Positions 52,052 through 61,665 of a stretch of 64,000 nt of DNA are shown in pieces. The DNA lies in assembly GCA_934098295.1 (NCBI GenBank), contig CAKONV010000001.1, positions 124,001 to 188,000 on the forward strand. Reading direction: 5' to 3'. How positions within the stretch are numbered: position 1 is the stretch's first letter; each line of letters opens with the position of its first letter. This DNA is from an uncultured Bacilli bacterium (GTDB taxonomy: Bacteria; Bacillota_I; Bacilli_A; ML615J-28; CAG-313). Made by a program: the position numbers and the translations under genes. Below the pieces are notes generated by a model, which saw only the letters and a program-made list of their open reading frames with translations, had not been told where the DNA came from and searched no databases.

Positions 52052-54182
52052 ATTTTATCGTATTAAGTCCGGGAACCATTACGGAAAGCATAATAGAATT
52101 TTCTAAATTATCTTTAGATACGGTAATTTTATATTTTACTAAAGTTGATTTTTGAGGAAGTGATAAAACTAATCCTTCTTTTGATACAAAAGAATTATCT
52201 AAAACTTCTAGTTTCACTTCATAACCATCTTTTAAGTATTGTAAAACATTATATTCAATCATAACAAGAGATAGGAAATGATCCCACATTCCAGCACCTC
52301 TCATTGTTTGTGGACAGTTTTTACCACTAAAGTAGTGATGAGGGACAACATCATTTATTGTTAAATCATTTTCATCTAATAATTTAGCGACAAGTTTAGC
52401 AAGTTTTTGCCATGTATAATAAATATTAGTTCCTTTATTAATACATGATTCAATACCAATTGAATTATTATTACCACCACGGTTAGAAATTTTCTTGTAA
52501 ACAGAACTATACCAAGTTTTACCTAAATAGTATTCACCATTTTTAACAATACATCTAATGCCAACATCGTTAATATCCGATGTTTTTAAGATAGTATTAC
52601 CGTTTTTAGGAGCTACAATAACGGTTTTTTCTCCGTTTACAGCAAAATATCCATCGCTTGTAATTGTAATTGTAGGATGTTCATCACTACCTTTTACGCC
52701 ACTAGGAAGTAAATCGTAGTCAACTTGCGTGCCATCACCAGCGTGATAAGCTACTTCATTATCAGGTATATTGTGATAAATTCCATCATTACCAACTACA
52801 TATTGATAACTTGCTTCATATTTTTTATTATTTTGTAAGTTGAATTCATTATACACCGTATCGCTCCACTCTTTTGCGGTATATTCGGCATCACCAGTGT
52901 CATGAACGCATATATAATATTTTTTCTTAATGGTACCTGGACGGTTATCATTACTAATTGGAGCAATATTTTCAATTTGGTTATAATCTTCAAATAAATA
53001 ACCAATAATACTACTTTTTAACAAATACTTATATTCTAATTGCCAACCGACAACCGCAATGTTTTTGGCAATTGTATTAGATTTAGCGACACTCGCAAAA
53101 TAAGATAATAAATCATTAACTTTTTGATAAGTGCTACTTACTGTAATACCAATGGTTGTAGAAATTCTTTCCTTTTCTTTTAAAGTTACTTTAACTTCAG
53201 CATATCCATCTTTAATACCTTTAATAGTTCCTTTATCATCAATACTTAAAACATCAGGATTTAAAGATGTAAAATTATAACCCTTTAAAAGTTCATTGGG
53301 TACATCAATTGGATTTACCACAATTGTATTTTCTTCTTCTACTCCTAAAATTACCTTATCATTTAAGGTAGAAAGTGATAAATAAGGATAGATGAAAACA
53401 GGATATAATACTAAATCACCATTAAGATAAGAATCTAGAGTAATGGAAGTATAACAAGTATCACCATATTCTTCCTTCCAGCCTAAGAAAATATAATCTT
53501 CTTTTTCTAGAACTGGCAAAGAAAATGGAAGTTCATCCGTTCTATAGCTTGTAGGTAAATCTGGTGCATTTTTCTTTTCTTCATCAGTTAAAACGTATTC
53601 GATTGAATAAGTAGCACCAACTACTTTTATTTGAAATCTTGTTGAATGTTCTAAATAAACATCATCACCAGGTTCTCCAACTTTAGAACTAACTTCAAAC
53701 ATGACTTCACCAATAAGTCCGGCCTCAATTACACAACCATTGTTAGAACTACTTACAACATTGATAACTTTTTCATCACTTGATGTATAAGTTACATTGC
53801 CTTTTTCGCTTCCTTCGTCAAAAGTAACAACAAGTTTGCTAGTTTCTCCTTGTTCTAAAACCATTTTTCCAGATACTTTAAACATTAAAAAAGGTGGTAA
53901 TGAAAAGTTAGCATAAAGTTTTAAATCACTAGTAGCAACACTACCTTCCGTTACTTTTGTTTTATCTTCTTTATACCAACCAAGAAAATTATAGCCTTCT
54001 TTTTCTAGGGATGGTAAAGGAATTTCTTCTCCTTCTTTTACTTTTTTTTCTTCTACTACCGTTTCTTCATTATAATATGTTATTGTATATTCTTTCTTTT
54101 GTTGTTCCTTTTTACAAGAAAAAGTAAAAAAGAAAACAAAAATCATTAAAAACGACATTACTATTTTTGATATTTTTTGCAT
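52050..54182 (-). CDS. InlB-repeat/Ig-like lipoprotein with C-terminal amidase
   Basis: A 710-residue paralogue of the giant protein's two ends. Start is ATG 54180-54182 after GAGGTG. Lipobox FSC (about residue 23), InlB-B repeat with GYNFLGWYKEDKT (about 60-95), BIG2-like domains (about 100-190 and 275-350), a second InlB repeat (about 195-265), then Amidase_2 (about 395-640). The amidase has CVHDTGD (zinc His), YHNIPDNEVAYHAGDG, NNSIGIESC and PHHYFSGKNCP (zinc His and Cys). It probably cleaves the MurNAc-L-Ala bond of peptidoglycan while anchored to the membrane. It lacks the beta-helix and the helical insertions of its large neighbour. Confidence 0.85.
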   Translation of the reverse strand: MQKISKIVMSFLMIFVFFFTFSCKKEQQKKEYTITYYNEETVVEEKKVKEGEEIPLPSLEKEGYNFLGWYKEDKTKVTEGSVATSDLKLYANFSLPPFLMFKVSGKMVLEQGETSKLVVTFDEGSEKGNVTYTSSDEKVINVVSSSNNGCVIEAGLIGEVMFEVSSKVGEPGDDVYLEHSTRFQIKVVGATYSIEYVLTDEEKKNAPDLPTSYRTDELPFSLPVLEKEDYIFLGWKEEYGDTCYTSITLDSYLNGDLVLYPVFIYPYLSLSTLNDKVILGVEEENTIVVNPIDVPNELLKGYNFTSLNPDVLSIDDKGTIKGIKDGYAEVKVTLKEKERISTTIGITVSSTYQKVNDLLSYFASVAKSNTIAKNIAVVGWQLEYKYLLKSSIIGYLFEDYNQIENIAPISNDNRPGTIKKKYYICVHDTGDAEYTAKEWSDTVYNEFNLQNNKKYEASYQYVVGNDGIYHNIPDNEVAYHAGDGTQVDYDLLPSGVKGSDEHPTITITSDGYFAVNGEKTVIVAPKNGNTILKTSDINDVGIRCIVKNGEYYLGKTWYSSVYKKISNRGGNNNSIGIESCINKGTNIYYTWQKLAKLVAKLLDENDLTINDVVPHHYFSGKNCPQTMRGAGMWDHFLSLVMIEYNVLQYLKDGYEVKLEVLDNSFVSKEGLVLSLPQKSTLVKYKITVSKDNLENSIMLSVMVPGLNTIK

Positions 54183-54244
54183 GTTTTTCACCTCAATCAA
54201 TATTATATATTTTTTTATGTCCTTTTTCTACTGAAAAGCCTTGC

Positions 54245-54277
54245 AAAAAAGGAAAATTAAGCTAATTTTCCTTTTTC
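54245..54277. terminator. Bidirectional hairpin terminator
   Basis: AAAAAGGAAAATTA and TAATTTTCCTTTTT pair around a short loop with T-runs on both strands, between the broken small gene and the lipoprotein gene. Confidence 0.65.
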
Positions 54278-54283
54278 AATCGT

Positions 54284-54525
54284 TTAATTAATTTCTAATA
54301 TTTCTTGTCTTCCATCTGTTAATTTTGTTAACGCAAGAAGAGAATAATACTTATTACCAAAAATATCAGTAATTATTATTTGTAATTTATACATGCCATT
54401 AGGTGCGGTTTCAACATTAAAATTATTTGTCGTAATGTTGGAAAGGAAAGAACCATCACATAAGTTTATTTTTCCATTATTTCTATTTTCTTCTCATTAT
54501 GTTTTTCAGCATTAAATTGTTTCAT
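54284..54525 (-). pseudogene. Frameshifted small gene of unknown function
   Basis: From ATG 54523-54525 (GAGGT site) the frame stops after 19 residues (MKQFNAEKHNEKKIEIMEK). The other frame, after an A-run at about 54487-54492, is open to TAA 54284-54286 and reads NGKINLCDGSFLSNITTNN onward to TKLTDGRQEILEIN. One base gained or lost in the A-run would join them into a protein of about 80 residues. No homology recognised. It has its own promoter region with a palindrome. Frameshift, or base-calling error in the homopolymer. Confidence 0.5.
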
Positions 54526-54540
54526 TTGAATTACCTCATT

Positions 54541-54575
54541 AAATAAACGTTTATTTATATAATGATTATATCATA
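54541..54575 (-). promoter_or_regulatory. Perfect 16-bp palindrome beside a -10 box
   Basis: AAATAAACGTTTATTT (54541-54556) is a perfect palindrome of the kind bound by TetR-type repressors. It lies just downstream of a minus-strand TATAAT (about 54567-54572) in front of the broken small gene. No TetR gene is in the window. Confidence 0.55.
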
Positions 54576-54667
54576 AAGAAATCTATTTAGTAATTAATAA
54601 AACTTTTAATCTTATTTTTTATCACTTTTATTATATTATTTAAATTATTAAAAATTTACTTTCTTTT

Positions 54668-54726
54668 AAAAAAAAGTAGTGTTCTTGAAGTAAATCCAAA
54701 AAATGGACGTCTTAAAACACTATTTT
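54668..54726 (-). terminator. Terminator of the uvrA-like gene
   Basis: AGTGTT...AACACT arms with an inner TCCA-AAAAA-TGGA stem, flanked by T-runs, directly after the stop at 54738. Confidence 0.65.
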
Positions 54727-54737
54727 TCTTTAAAATT

Positions 54738-57194
54738 TTATAAATATTTTCCGGTAATACTATCCTTATTATTCTTAATATCTTCTACACTTCCCTTAGC
54801 TACGATTTTACCACCAAGGATACCACCCTCTGGGCCCATATCAATAATATAATCAGCATTTTTAATAATATCTAAATCATGTTCAATAACAATAATAGTA
54901 GCCTTAAAAGAAATTAAAGTTTGAAAAACTTTAAGGAGAGTATTAATATCTTTAGGATGAAGACCAATAGATGGTTCATCAAAGATAAAAATACTACCAT
55001 CTTGGACTTTTCCAATTTCCGAAGCTAGTTTTAATCTTTGAGCTTCCCCGCCAGATAGGGCTGGTGTTGCTTCACCTAAGGTTAAATAACCAATTCCTAA
55101 ATCGATTAATACTTGTAGTTTTTCTTTAATTTTTTTATTTTCTTTAAATACTTCTTTAGCTTCACTTATGGTTAGACTCATAACATCTTTAATTGAATAA
55201 CCATTATAGTAAATATGATCTACTTCATGGGAATATCTTGTTCCATTACAATCATCACAAGTCATCTCAACATCGGGTAAAAACTGAACATCCATAGATA
55301 TGATTCCGGTGCCATCACAAATTGGACATTTTAATTTGCCCGTATTATATGAAAAATCACTAGCCGTATAGTTATTGCTTATTTTACCATATAATTTTCT
55401 TAAATCATCAAAGATTCCCGAATAAGTTGCTACCGTACTTCTAACATTACTACCAATAGGGGTAGCATCAATTAAATCAACTTTTTTGACCCAACTTGCG
55501 TCTAAACTTTTAATATGAGCTGGCATAGTTAAACTAGAAAGTTTTGCCTTTAAAGCTGGATAAAGTGATTCTAAAATAAGTGTTGTTTTTCCACTACCGG
55601 AAACACCCGTTAAAACAGTTAATTTAGATTTTGGTATTTCGATAGTTAAAGGTTTTACGGTATGAATAGCATCAATACTCATACTTAACATACCTTCATC
55701 AAATATGTTTTCTTTCAATGCTTTTTCCCTTGTTAAAACATTAACACTATTACTAAGGTAGGGCCCAATAATAGAATTAGGATTATTTATTATTTCTTCT
55801 ATGGTTCCTTTCGCAATAATTGATCCGCCTTTCTCACCTGCTTCTGGCCCTATTTCAATCATATAATCGGCAACATTTAATATTTTAGTATCATGATCCA
55901 CTAAAACAATAGAATTTCCATCTTTAATAAGCTCATTCATAATATTAATTAATCCCTCTACATTAGCAGGATGAAGACCAATACTTGGTTCATCTAAAAC
56001 ATACAATACTCCTGTCGTTTTGTTTCTTACGGTTCTAGCAAGTTGAACACGTTGAAGTTCACCAGTGGATAAAGTATTAGCTGCTCTTGATAAAGTTAAA
56101 TAGCCAAGACCAAGAGATAAAAGACTATTAGCATTTATCAAAAATTCTTCTAAAATATTTTGTCCCATTTCCTTTACTTCATCATTTAAATTATTTACAA
56201 CATCTTTTAACCAAACGGTCAAATCTTTCAAATTCATATCGCATACTTGAACTAAATTTTTTCCACCAAGCAAAGTTGAAGCCGCTCTTTCATTAATTCT
56301 TGAACCATGGCATTTTGGACAAATATCCGTTTTTAAAAATTTTGCTACTTTACTCATGCTTTTTTCATCTTTTACTTTTTTTAAAGCATTTAAAACTGTT
56401 GCCTTGGCACTATAATAAGTAAAATCTAATTCACCGGCATTAACACTATCCTTATTTTTGGGTTTATAAAAAATATGGCGTTTTTCCATTGGTCCATCAT
56501 AAACAATATTCTTTTCTTCTAAAGTTAAATCTTTAAAAGGAACATCAATTCTTACTCCCATTTCTTTACAAACGTCAACCATTAATGACCACATTAAACT
56601 ATTCCAAGGAGCAACAGCACCTTCTAAAATAGTTAAATTTTGATTAGGAACTAACGAATCCATATTAACCATTTGAACAACACCCGTTCCTTGGCACTCG
56701 CTACATGCACCACTAGAGTTGAAAGCATATTCTTCGGCTCCTAAACCAAAAAATTTAGCATGACATATTGGACATTCAAGCATTTCATTTCTTGCAACTT
56801 TTGAACTAGCTTCTAGTAAATGGCCATGTGGACATAGATAATTACCACATCTTGAAAAAAGTAAACGAACCGAATTTAAAAGCTCCGTTGAAGTACCAAA
56901 AGTTGAACGAATGCCTGGAACATTAGGTCTTTGATGAAGAGCAACGGCACTAGGAACATGAAGAATACTATCAACTTTTGCTTTTTCACCTTGTGATATT
57001 CTTCTTCTCATGTAAGTAGATAATGCTTCCAAATATCTTCTTGAGCCTTCAGCATAAAGTACTCCTAAAGCTAGAGATGATTTTCCACTACCAGATACAC
57101 CAGCAATGGCTACAATTTTATTTAATGGAATATTTACATCTATATTTTTTAAATTATGAACTCTTGCACCTTTTATTTCAATTTTATCAATCAT
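54738..57194 (-). CDS. UvrA2-type UvrA paralogue (ABC ATPase)
   Basis: An 818-residue double ABC ATPase. The first half has AIAGVSGSGKSSLALGVLYA (Walker A, about 31-50), TLSTGELQRVQLAR and VLDEPSIGLHP. The second half has GVSGSGKTTLILESLYP, LSGGEAQRLKLASEIG and FDEPSIGLHPKD. Zinc-module cysteines are in CPHGH/CPICHAKFFG, CSECQGTG, CPKCHGSR and CPICDGTG/CDDCNGTRY. At 818 residues it is about 120 shorter than housekeeping UvrA and lacks the stretch equivalent to the UvrB-binding domain, as in UvrA2 proteins linked to drug tolerance or DNA-damage handling. Good GAGG site and its own promoter. Confidence 0.87.
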   Translation of the reverse strand: MIDKIEIKGARVHNLKNIDVNIPLNKIVAIAGVSGSGKSSLALGVLYAEGSRRYLEALSTYMRRRISQGEKAKVDSILHVPSAVALHQRPNVPGIRSTFGTSTELLNSVRLLFSRCGNYLCPHGHLLEASSKVARNEMLECPICHAKFFGLGAEEYAFNSSGACSECQGTGVVQMVNMDSLVPNQNLTILEGAVAPWNSLMWSLMVDVCKEMGVRIDVPFKDLTLEEKNIVYDGPMEKRHIFYKPKNKDSVNAGELDFTYYSAKATVLNALKKVKDEKSMSKVAKFLKTDICPKCHGSRINERAASTLLGGKNLVQVCDMNLKDLTVWLKDVVNNLNDEVKEMGQNILEEFLINANSLLSLGLGYLTLSRAANTLSTGELQRVQLARTVRNKTTGVLYVLDEPSIGLHPANVEGLINIMNELIKDGNSIVLVDHDTKILNVADYMIEIGPEAGEKGGSIIAKGTIEEIINNPNSIIGPYLSNSVNVLTREKALKENIFDEGMLSMSIDAIHTVKPLTIEIPKSKLTVLTGVSGSGKTTLILESLYPALKAKLSSLTMPAHIKSLDASWVKKVDLIDATPIGSNVRSTVATYSGIFDDLRKLYGKISNNYTASDFSYNTGKLKCPICDGTGIISMDVQFLPDVEMTCDDCNGTRYSHEVDHIYYNGYSIKDVMSLTISEAKEVFKENKKIKEKLQVLIDLGIGYLTLGEATPALSGGEAQRLKLASEIGKVQDGSIFIFDEPSIGLHPKDINTLLKVFQTLISFKATIIVIEHDLDIIKNADYIIDMGPEGGILGGKIVAKGSVEDIKNNKDSITGKYL

Positions 57195-57247
57195 TACTAA
57201 ATACCTCGAGAAAAATACAAATTACCCTATATCTTAACTATATAAAT

Positions 57248-57276
57248 AGTATACATCAATATTTTTGTTATTGCAA
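57248..57276 (-). promoter_or_regulatory. Promoter of the uvrA-like gene
   Basis: TTGCAA (57271-57276) and TATACT (57248-57253), 17-base spacing on the minus strand, about 55 bases before the ATG. Confidence 0.6.
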
Positions 57277-57298
57277 TTAAAACAGGTTTGTTAATAAA

Positions 57299-57340
57299 AA
57301 ACTCTCTTAATTTTCTCATTACACAAATTAAGAGAGCTTT
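57299..57340 (-). terminator. Terminator of the ABC transporter gene
   Basis: ACTCTCTTAATTT (57301-57313) and AAATTAAGAGAGCT pair around a 10-base loop; the minus strand continues TTTTTTATT. Confidence 0.7.
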
Positions 57341-57410
57341 TAATATAGCGATATCATAAAACTATTAAATTTAATCATCTAACTTTTAAAAACAATTTTT
57401 TTAAATTTCA

Positions 57411-58796
57411 CTATGTTAAAGATAAAATTGTTTTAATTGGTTTTCTTTTATCATGTTTTTTTACTATAACATAAGTTATTATTAAGCCAAAAACTAAATA
57501 AAAAGCATATAAACTAATTACTGAAAACCAATCTATTTTAAATATTGATATTAATACATACAATTCATTATATGTATATTTATTTAACAAAAATGTCATG
57601 ATTAGAATAGGAATACTAATCAGAAATACAAATGTTATTGTTAAAACAAACTGAATAAAAAAGATTTTGAATATATCCCAAAAACTAATTCCTAAAGAGT
57701 ATAATATTCCTATACTTTTTGCTTTTTGGTGAATTATTTCACTATAATGATAATACAAAATAATTGATGAAATAATAAATAAACCCATAGAAACAATAAG
57801 TATTATCTTATTAATGAGCGTTAATGTATTATTTATATTATTAAAAGATACATAATTTTCATTAGCTAATTTATATAAAATATATTCATTGTCGTAAGCA
57901 TTAGGAAGAATATTTTTATCATAAATTTTTTTATCTAAAAAATTATAATTTTTTAATTCTTTCTTAAAACTAGCATTGATAGGTTTGACAAGAAATTTGT
58001 ATTGATTATTATTATAATTTATTTTATCATATAAAATATTAAATAATTCATTTGAAACACATATAGGGCTTGCTGTTTCTTTTTTGCCAGTTCCATCAAC
58101 ATTATAAAAACCAACAACCTTAATTTCCTCAAACAATTCTTTATCATCCAAATATATTTTTAGATAATTCATATCCATATAATAATCTTTTATTATATTT
58201 ACATAATTGGTAATTGCTTGTTTCTTAAAAAAATTATAATCATATTCACTATGATATTTATTTTGAGTATTTCCCTTTATGTAAAGATAATATCTCGTCC
58301 AATTATCATAATTTCCATCTTCTATAAAATCATCTCTTATTTCTTGGTAATGATTTTTTGCAAATTCTTTAATACTTTGTTCGAAATTTTCATATAACCT
58401 TTCATTATCATCAAAACTAAAGTTATATGGCACTATTATTCCGTTTTTTATTTCTTCTTGGCTAGAATAATAGATTTCTAATTCATTATCCTCTAAAGAA
58501 ATAGCACCATCAAACCCCCAAGCATTATGAATTTTATTTCCTAAAACAATTCTTTGATTAATTGATAAATCATTTAATATTAAATTAATGAATTCTTCGT
58601 TAACGTACGCTATATTATGTAAGCCATATTCTAAGATTATATCCCATTCAAGTTGGATAAATTCATAATTTTCGTTAGAAGTCAATAATCTTTTATATCT
58701 TTCTTCATTTAAATTAGTGTCCAATATTCCAACAACTTTAAGGTTTTTAGTTACTTTAAGTTTTGAATCTTCTAAAGTAATATAATTTCCAATCAT
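57411..58796 (-). CDS. FtsX/MacB-type ABC permease, C-terminal part after a frameshift
   Basis: A 461-codon frame overlapping the preceding ATPase frame by four bases (ATGA). It begins in the extracellular domain ([20 protein letters not shown]) and continues to a FtsX-type permease region with three hydrophobic segments (about 330-355, 375-405, 420-445). It has no signal or first membrane segment of its own: those are in the upstream frame. Reading the upstream sequence in this frame gives sensible residues back to an A5 run at about 58820, so the two were one protein. Function as in MacB/antimicrobial-peptide exporters, substrate unknown. Confidence 0.75.
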   Translation of the reverse strand: MIGNYITLEDSKLKVTKNLKVVGILDTNLNEERYKRLLTSNENYEFIQLEWDIILEYGLHNIAYVNEEFINLILNDLSINQRIVLGNKIHNAWGFDGAISLEDNELEIYYSSQEEIKNGIIVPYNFSFDDNERLYENFEQSIKEFAKNHYQEIRDDFIEDGNYDNWTRYYLYIKGNTQNKYHSEYDYNFFKKQAITNYVNIIKDYYMDMNYLKIYLDDKELFEEIKVVGFYNVDGTGKKETASPICVSNELFNILYDKINYNNNQYKFLVKPINASFKKELKNYNFLDKKIYDKNILPNAYDNEYILYKLANENYVSFNNINNTLTLINKIILIVSMGLFIISSIILYYHYSEIIHQKAKSIGILYSLGISFWDIFKIFFIQFVLTITFVFLISIPILIMTFLLNKYTYNELYVLISIFKIDWFSVISLYAFYLVFGLIITYVIVKKHDKRKPIKTILSLT

Positions 58797-60088
58797 ATCA
58801 TCATAATTTTGAATTGTTTTTCAAAATAATCATAATATCCAGATAATTTGTATTGTTCAAATACATATTTAGTAATTACGACTTCTTCTGGCGTAGATGG
58901 AAGATTACCATACAAAGACATATCGTATTTATTAATAAATTCTTGGTTAATAACTGCAATTCCATTATTTTTATTTGTATTGTAGCCTTTTGATTTACCA
59001 TAATTTTTAGTATAAATGTTATTTTTATCGAGTAATTTTCCATAATTGCTTACGAAATAGTTATACACTACATCACCATTGAAATCTATTAAATTATTTT
59101 TAAAGTACATTAAATCATTATTATTCATGCCAATTAAAGGATTAGAGTTTATATCATTACCACTATTAGCGTAAACATATTCCTTATAGTAGGCTAAATA
59201 ATTTGTATCATTATTATAAAATGCTTTGACAATCAGCTTTCCATTATTTCTATTAATAAATGATAGTGAAAATACTGATGATACAGTCAATATTAAAAAA
59301 AGGAAACATATTACAAACAATCTTTTAAACCTAACAAACATCCATGAAAAAGAGATTTTAAAAATTTTATCTTTATTTAAATTTCGTGGTTTTTCTAGTT
59401 CTATTATTTTACTAGTTTCATTTTCATTAGTTTTAACTGTTTCAATTATTTTACCATTTTTAAGTTTGATAATATTATTAGAAAACTGAAAAGCAAGATT
59501 AATATTGTGGGTAACAACTATAACCAAAGTATTATTGCTGATTCTTTTAAAAATCTCAAATATCAATCTACTGTTTTCATCATCAAGCATACCTGTAGGT
59601 TCATCGCATAATAATATTTTAGGTTTCTTTATTAATGCTCGTGCAATTGCCACTCTTTGTTGTTCTCCACCTGATAGTTCATTAATTCTTTTGTTTTTTA
59701 ATTTATCTAACTTAAGCAATTTTAATAATTCATTTATTTCAGATTCATTTGTATTAGCTAAATCTTGGGATATACTAACATTATCATAAATTGATAATTC
59801 ATCTATTAAATTAAATTGTTGAAAAACATAACCAATATAATTTTGTCGAAAACATTCTACTTGTTTTTTGGATAATTTATTTATATTTAAATTTTCAATG
59901 AAAATCTCTCCTGAATCATAATCATCCAAAGTTCCAATTATATTTAATAACGTGCTTTTACCAGATCCTGATTCTCCTGTGATAAAAAATAGACCATTGT
60001 TTGGAAAAAGCAATGTTATTTCATCTAAAGCAGTGAATTTTTCATTTTTACTTTTATAATTTTTTGATAAATTTTTTATAGATATCAT
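58793..60088 (-). CDS. ABC ATPase fused to start of MacB/FtsX-type permease, truncated by frameshift
   Basis: A 431-residue frame. Residues 1-225 are a LolD/MacB-type ATPase: [16 protein letters not shown] (Walker A), [10 protein letters not shown] (Q-loop), [29 protein letters not shown] and VVTHN. A linker, one membrane segment (about 250-275, [20 protein letters not shown]) and the first part of the extracellular domain follow, ending abruptly at KQFKIMMI. Adding one A to the A5 run of GAAAAAC near 58820 would read through into the next frame and give a normal fused transporter of about 890 residues. GGAGTG site at the start. Possible pseudogene, slippage control, or base-calling error. 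Confidence 0.78.
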   Translation of the reverse strand: MISIKNLSKNYKSKNEKFTALDEITLLFPNNGLFFITGESGSGKSTLLNIIGTLDDYDSGEIFIENLNINKLSKKQVECFRQNYIGYVFQQFNLIDELSIYDNVSISQDLANTNESEINELLKLLKLDKLKNKRINELSGGEQQRVAIARALIKKPKILLCDEPTGMLDDENSRLIFEIFKRISNNTLVIVVTHNINLAFQFSNNIIKLKNGKIIETVKTNENETSKIIELEKPRNLNKDKIFKISFSWMFVRFKRLFVICFLFLILTVSSVFSLSFINRNNGKLIVKAFYNNDTNYLAYYKEYVYANSGNDINSNPLIGMNNNDLMYFKNNLIDFNGDVVYNYFVSNYGKLLDKNNIYTKNYGKSKGYNTNKNNGIAVINQEFINKYDMSLYGNLPSTPEEVVITKYVFEQYKLSGYYDYFEKQFKIMMI

Positions 60089-60234
60089 AATAATTCTTCA
60101 CTCCAATTTTTTCTTAATTTAATTATTCAATTTACTAGTCTTTGTAAAATGTATTAAAAAATAATTAGTTTTATATCAATAATTTATATTAATTAAAATA
60201 AATTTTCATAAAGAACTAGTTATTTTTCGATTTA

Positions 60235-60325
60235 ACAAAAAAGCTCCCCCTTAGGAGAGTTTTATATAAGCCTATACTATTTTAAAGCTGTCCCCCACGC
60301 AAACTTAAAAAATACTTTTATGTCC
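60235..60325 (-). ncRNA. Candidate intergenic small RNA B (or attenuator leader)
   Basis: A promoter at 60332-60360 starts a minus-strand transcript near 60325. It contains GGTGGACATAAAAG and GCGTGGGGGACAGC, and ends at the stem AAAACTCTCC/GGGGGAGCTTTT (about 60237-60263) with a T6 run. No open frame is visible. It lies about 150 bases before the ABC transporter start, so it could instead be an attenuated leader of that gene. Not matched by eye to a known riboswitch. The remaining part of 60089-60234 is A/T-rich and may hold a second promoter. Confidence 0.5.
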
Positions 60326-60331
60326 ACCTAT

Positions 60332-60366
60332 ATTTTATCATAATACATAATATAATGCAAGCGTTT
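60332..60366 (-). promoter_or_regulatory. Promoter with cre-like core over the -35 (unit B)
   Basis: TTGCAT (60355-60360) and TAAAAT (60332-60337) with 17-base spacing; AAAACGCTTGCAT overlaps the -35 exactly as at 40333-40345. The cre match is 13 of 15. Confidence 0.6.
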
Positions 60367-60395
60367 TATAACGGCAATAGAAATTAATTCACAAA

Positions 60396-60441
60396 AAAAT
60401 AAAACAACCAATAGAATAACTCTATTAGTTGTTTTGTTTTT
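60396..60441 (-). terminator. Terminator of the dnaK-dnaJ transcript
   Basis: AAAACAACTAATAGAGTT and its near-complement form a long stem on the minus strand followed by TTTATTTTTTT, directly after the dnaJ stop. Confidence 0.75.
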
Positions 60442-60442
60442 A

Positions 60443-61561
60443 CTATTTCTTAAAGAATCTTTTAATACGATCAAATAAACCGCTACCGCTTGTTTCATCG
60501 GTTTCTGATAATTCTTTAAACAATTCTTTTTGTTTTGGTGAAAGGTTAGTTGGTGTTACAACTTTTATGACAACAATTTGATGACCAGTTTTCTTAGTAA
60601 TCTTATTGTTGATACCTTTGTCTGTTAAACGATATTTATCACCATTTTGAGTACCTGGTTTAATAGTCATTTTAACAGTACCAGTAATTGTTTTAACATC
60701 AATTACAGCACCAAGGGCTGCTTGGGAGAACGTAATTGGAAGTTCTAAGATGATATTATTACCATCACGAACAAAGAATTCGTGGTCACGAACCGTAACA
60801 TGTACGTATAAATCACCATTAGCTCCACCTTTTACTCCGGCTTCGCCTTCACCAGCAACTCTAATTGTTTGATCATTATCAATACCACCAGGAATATTAA
60901 CAATAATGTTTTTGGTAACACGAGTTCTACCTTGACCATTACAATCAGGACAAACACGAGTAATTTTCTTACCAGTACCATGACATTCTGGACATTCCGT
61001 TTCTGATCGCATTTGACCAAGAATAGTGTTTTGAACACTAACTACTCTACCTCTACCATTACATCTTGGACAAGTTGTAATATCAGATGCTGAATAAGCT
61101 CCAGTTCCACCGCACTTAGTACAAGTATCATATCTATTAAATTTGATTTCTTTCTTAACACCAGAGCAAGCTTCTTCAAAACTAATTGTTACATCTTGTT
61201 CAATGTCACGTCCTTTACTAGGACCTCCTCTTCTTGATGATGAACCACTGGCACCACCACCAAAGAAAGAACTAAAAATATCACTGAAATCAAATCCGCC
61301 AAATCCGGAAGCACCACTAGCACCACTAAATCCAGAAGTTGGATCTTCCGTACCATAGTGATCGTAATTTGATCTTTTCTCAGGATCGCTTAAACAATCA
61401 TAAGCTACTTGAATTTCCGCAAATTTTTCATTAGCATCTGGTTCTTTACAAACATCAGGATGATACTTCTTCGCTAGAGCACGATAGGCCTTTTTTATAT
61501 CTTCTTGTGAGGCATCTCTTGGTACGCCTAATATCTCATAATAATCTCTCTTCGTAGCCAC
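60443..61561 (-). CDS. dnaJ: Chaperone DnaJ (Hsp40)
   Basis: A 372-residue type I DnaJ. J domain about 4-68 with the HPD motif in [10 protein letters not shown]; Gly/Phe/Ser-rich linker about 75-115 ([19 protein letters not shown]). The zinc domain has four repeats [24 protein letters not shown] and CPDCNGQG (about 145-215), then the C-terminal substrate domains. It stimulates DnaK ATPase and delivers unfolded clients. Starts with GTG 61559-61561 after GGAGG. 104 bp after dnaK and very likely in the same heat-shock transcript. Confidence 0.97.
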   Translation of the reverse strand: MATKRDYYEILGVPRDASQEDIKKAYRALAKKYHPDVCKEPDANEKFAEIQVAYDCLSDPEKRSNYDHYGTEDPTSGFSGASGASGFGGFDFSDIFSSFFGGGASGSSSRRGGPSKGRDIEQDVTISFEEACSGVKKEIKFNRYDTCTKCGGTGAYSASDITTCPRCNGRGRVVSVQNTILGQMRSETECPECHGTGKKITRVCPDCNGQGRTRVTKNIIVNIPGGIDNDQTIRVAGEGEAGVKGGANGDLYVHVTVRDHEFFVRDGNNIILELPITFSQAALGAVIDVKTITGTVKMTIKPGTQNGDKYRLTDKGINNKITKKTGHQIVVIKVVTPTNLSPKQKELFKELSETDETSGSGLFDRIKRFFKK

Positions 61562-61665
61562 TTACTTGGCCTCCTATTCTATTTACATAATTTAATAGTA
61601 GCTATAAATTAAGGTTAATTAATTTATAGGCTACTTATTAAATCCCATATTTTTTATTTTATTAA

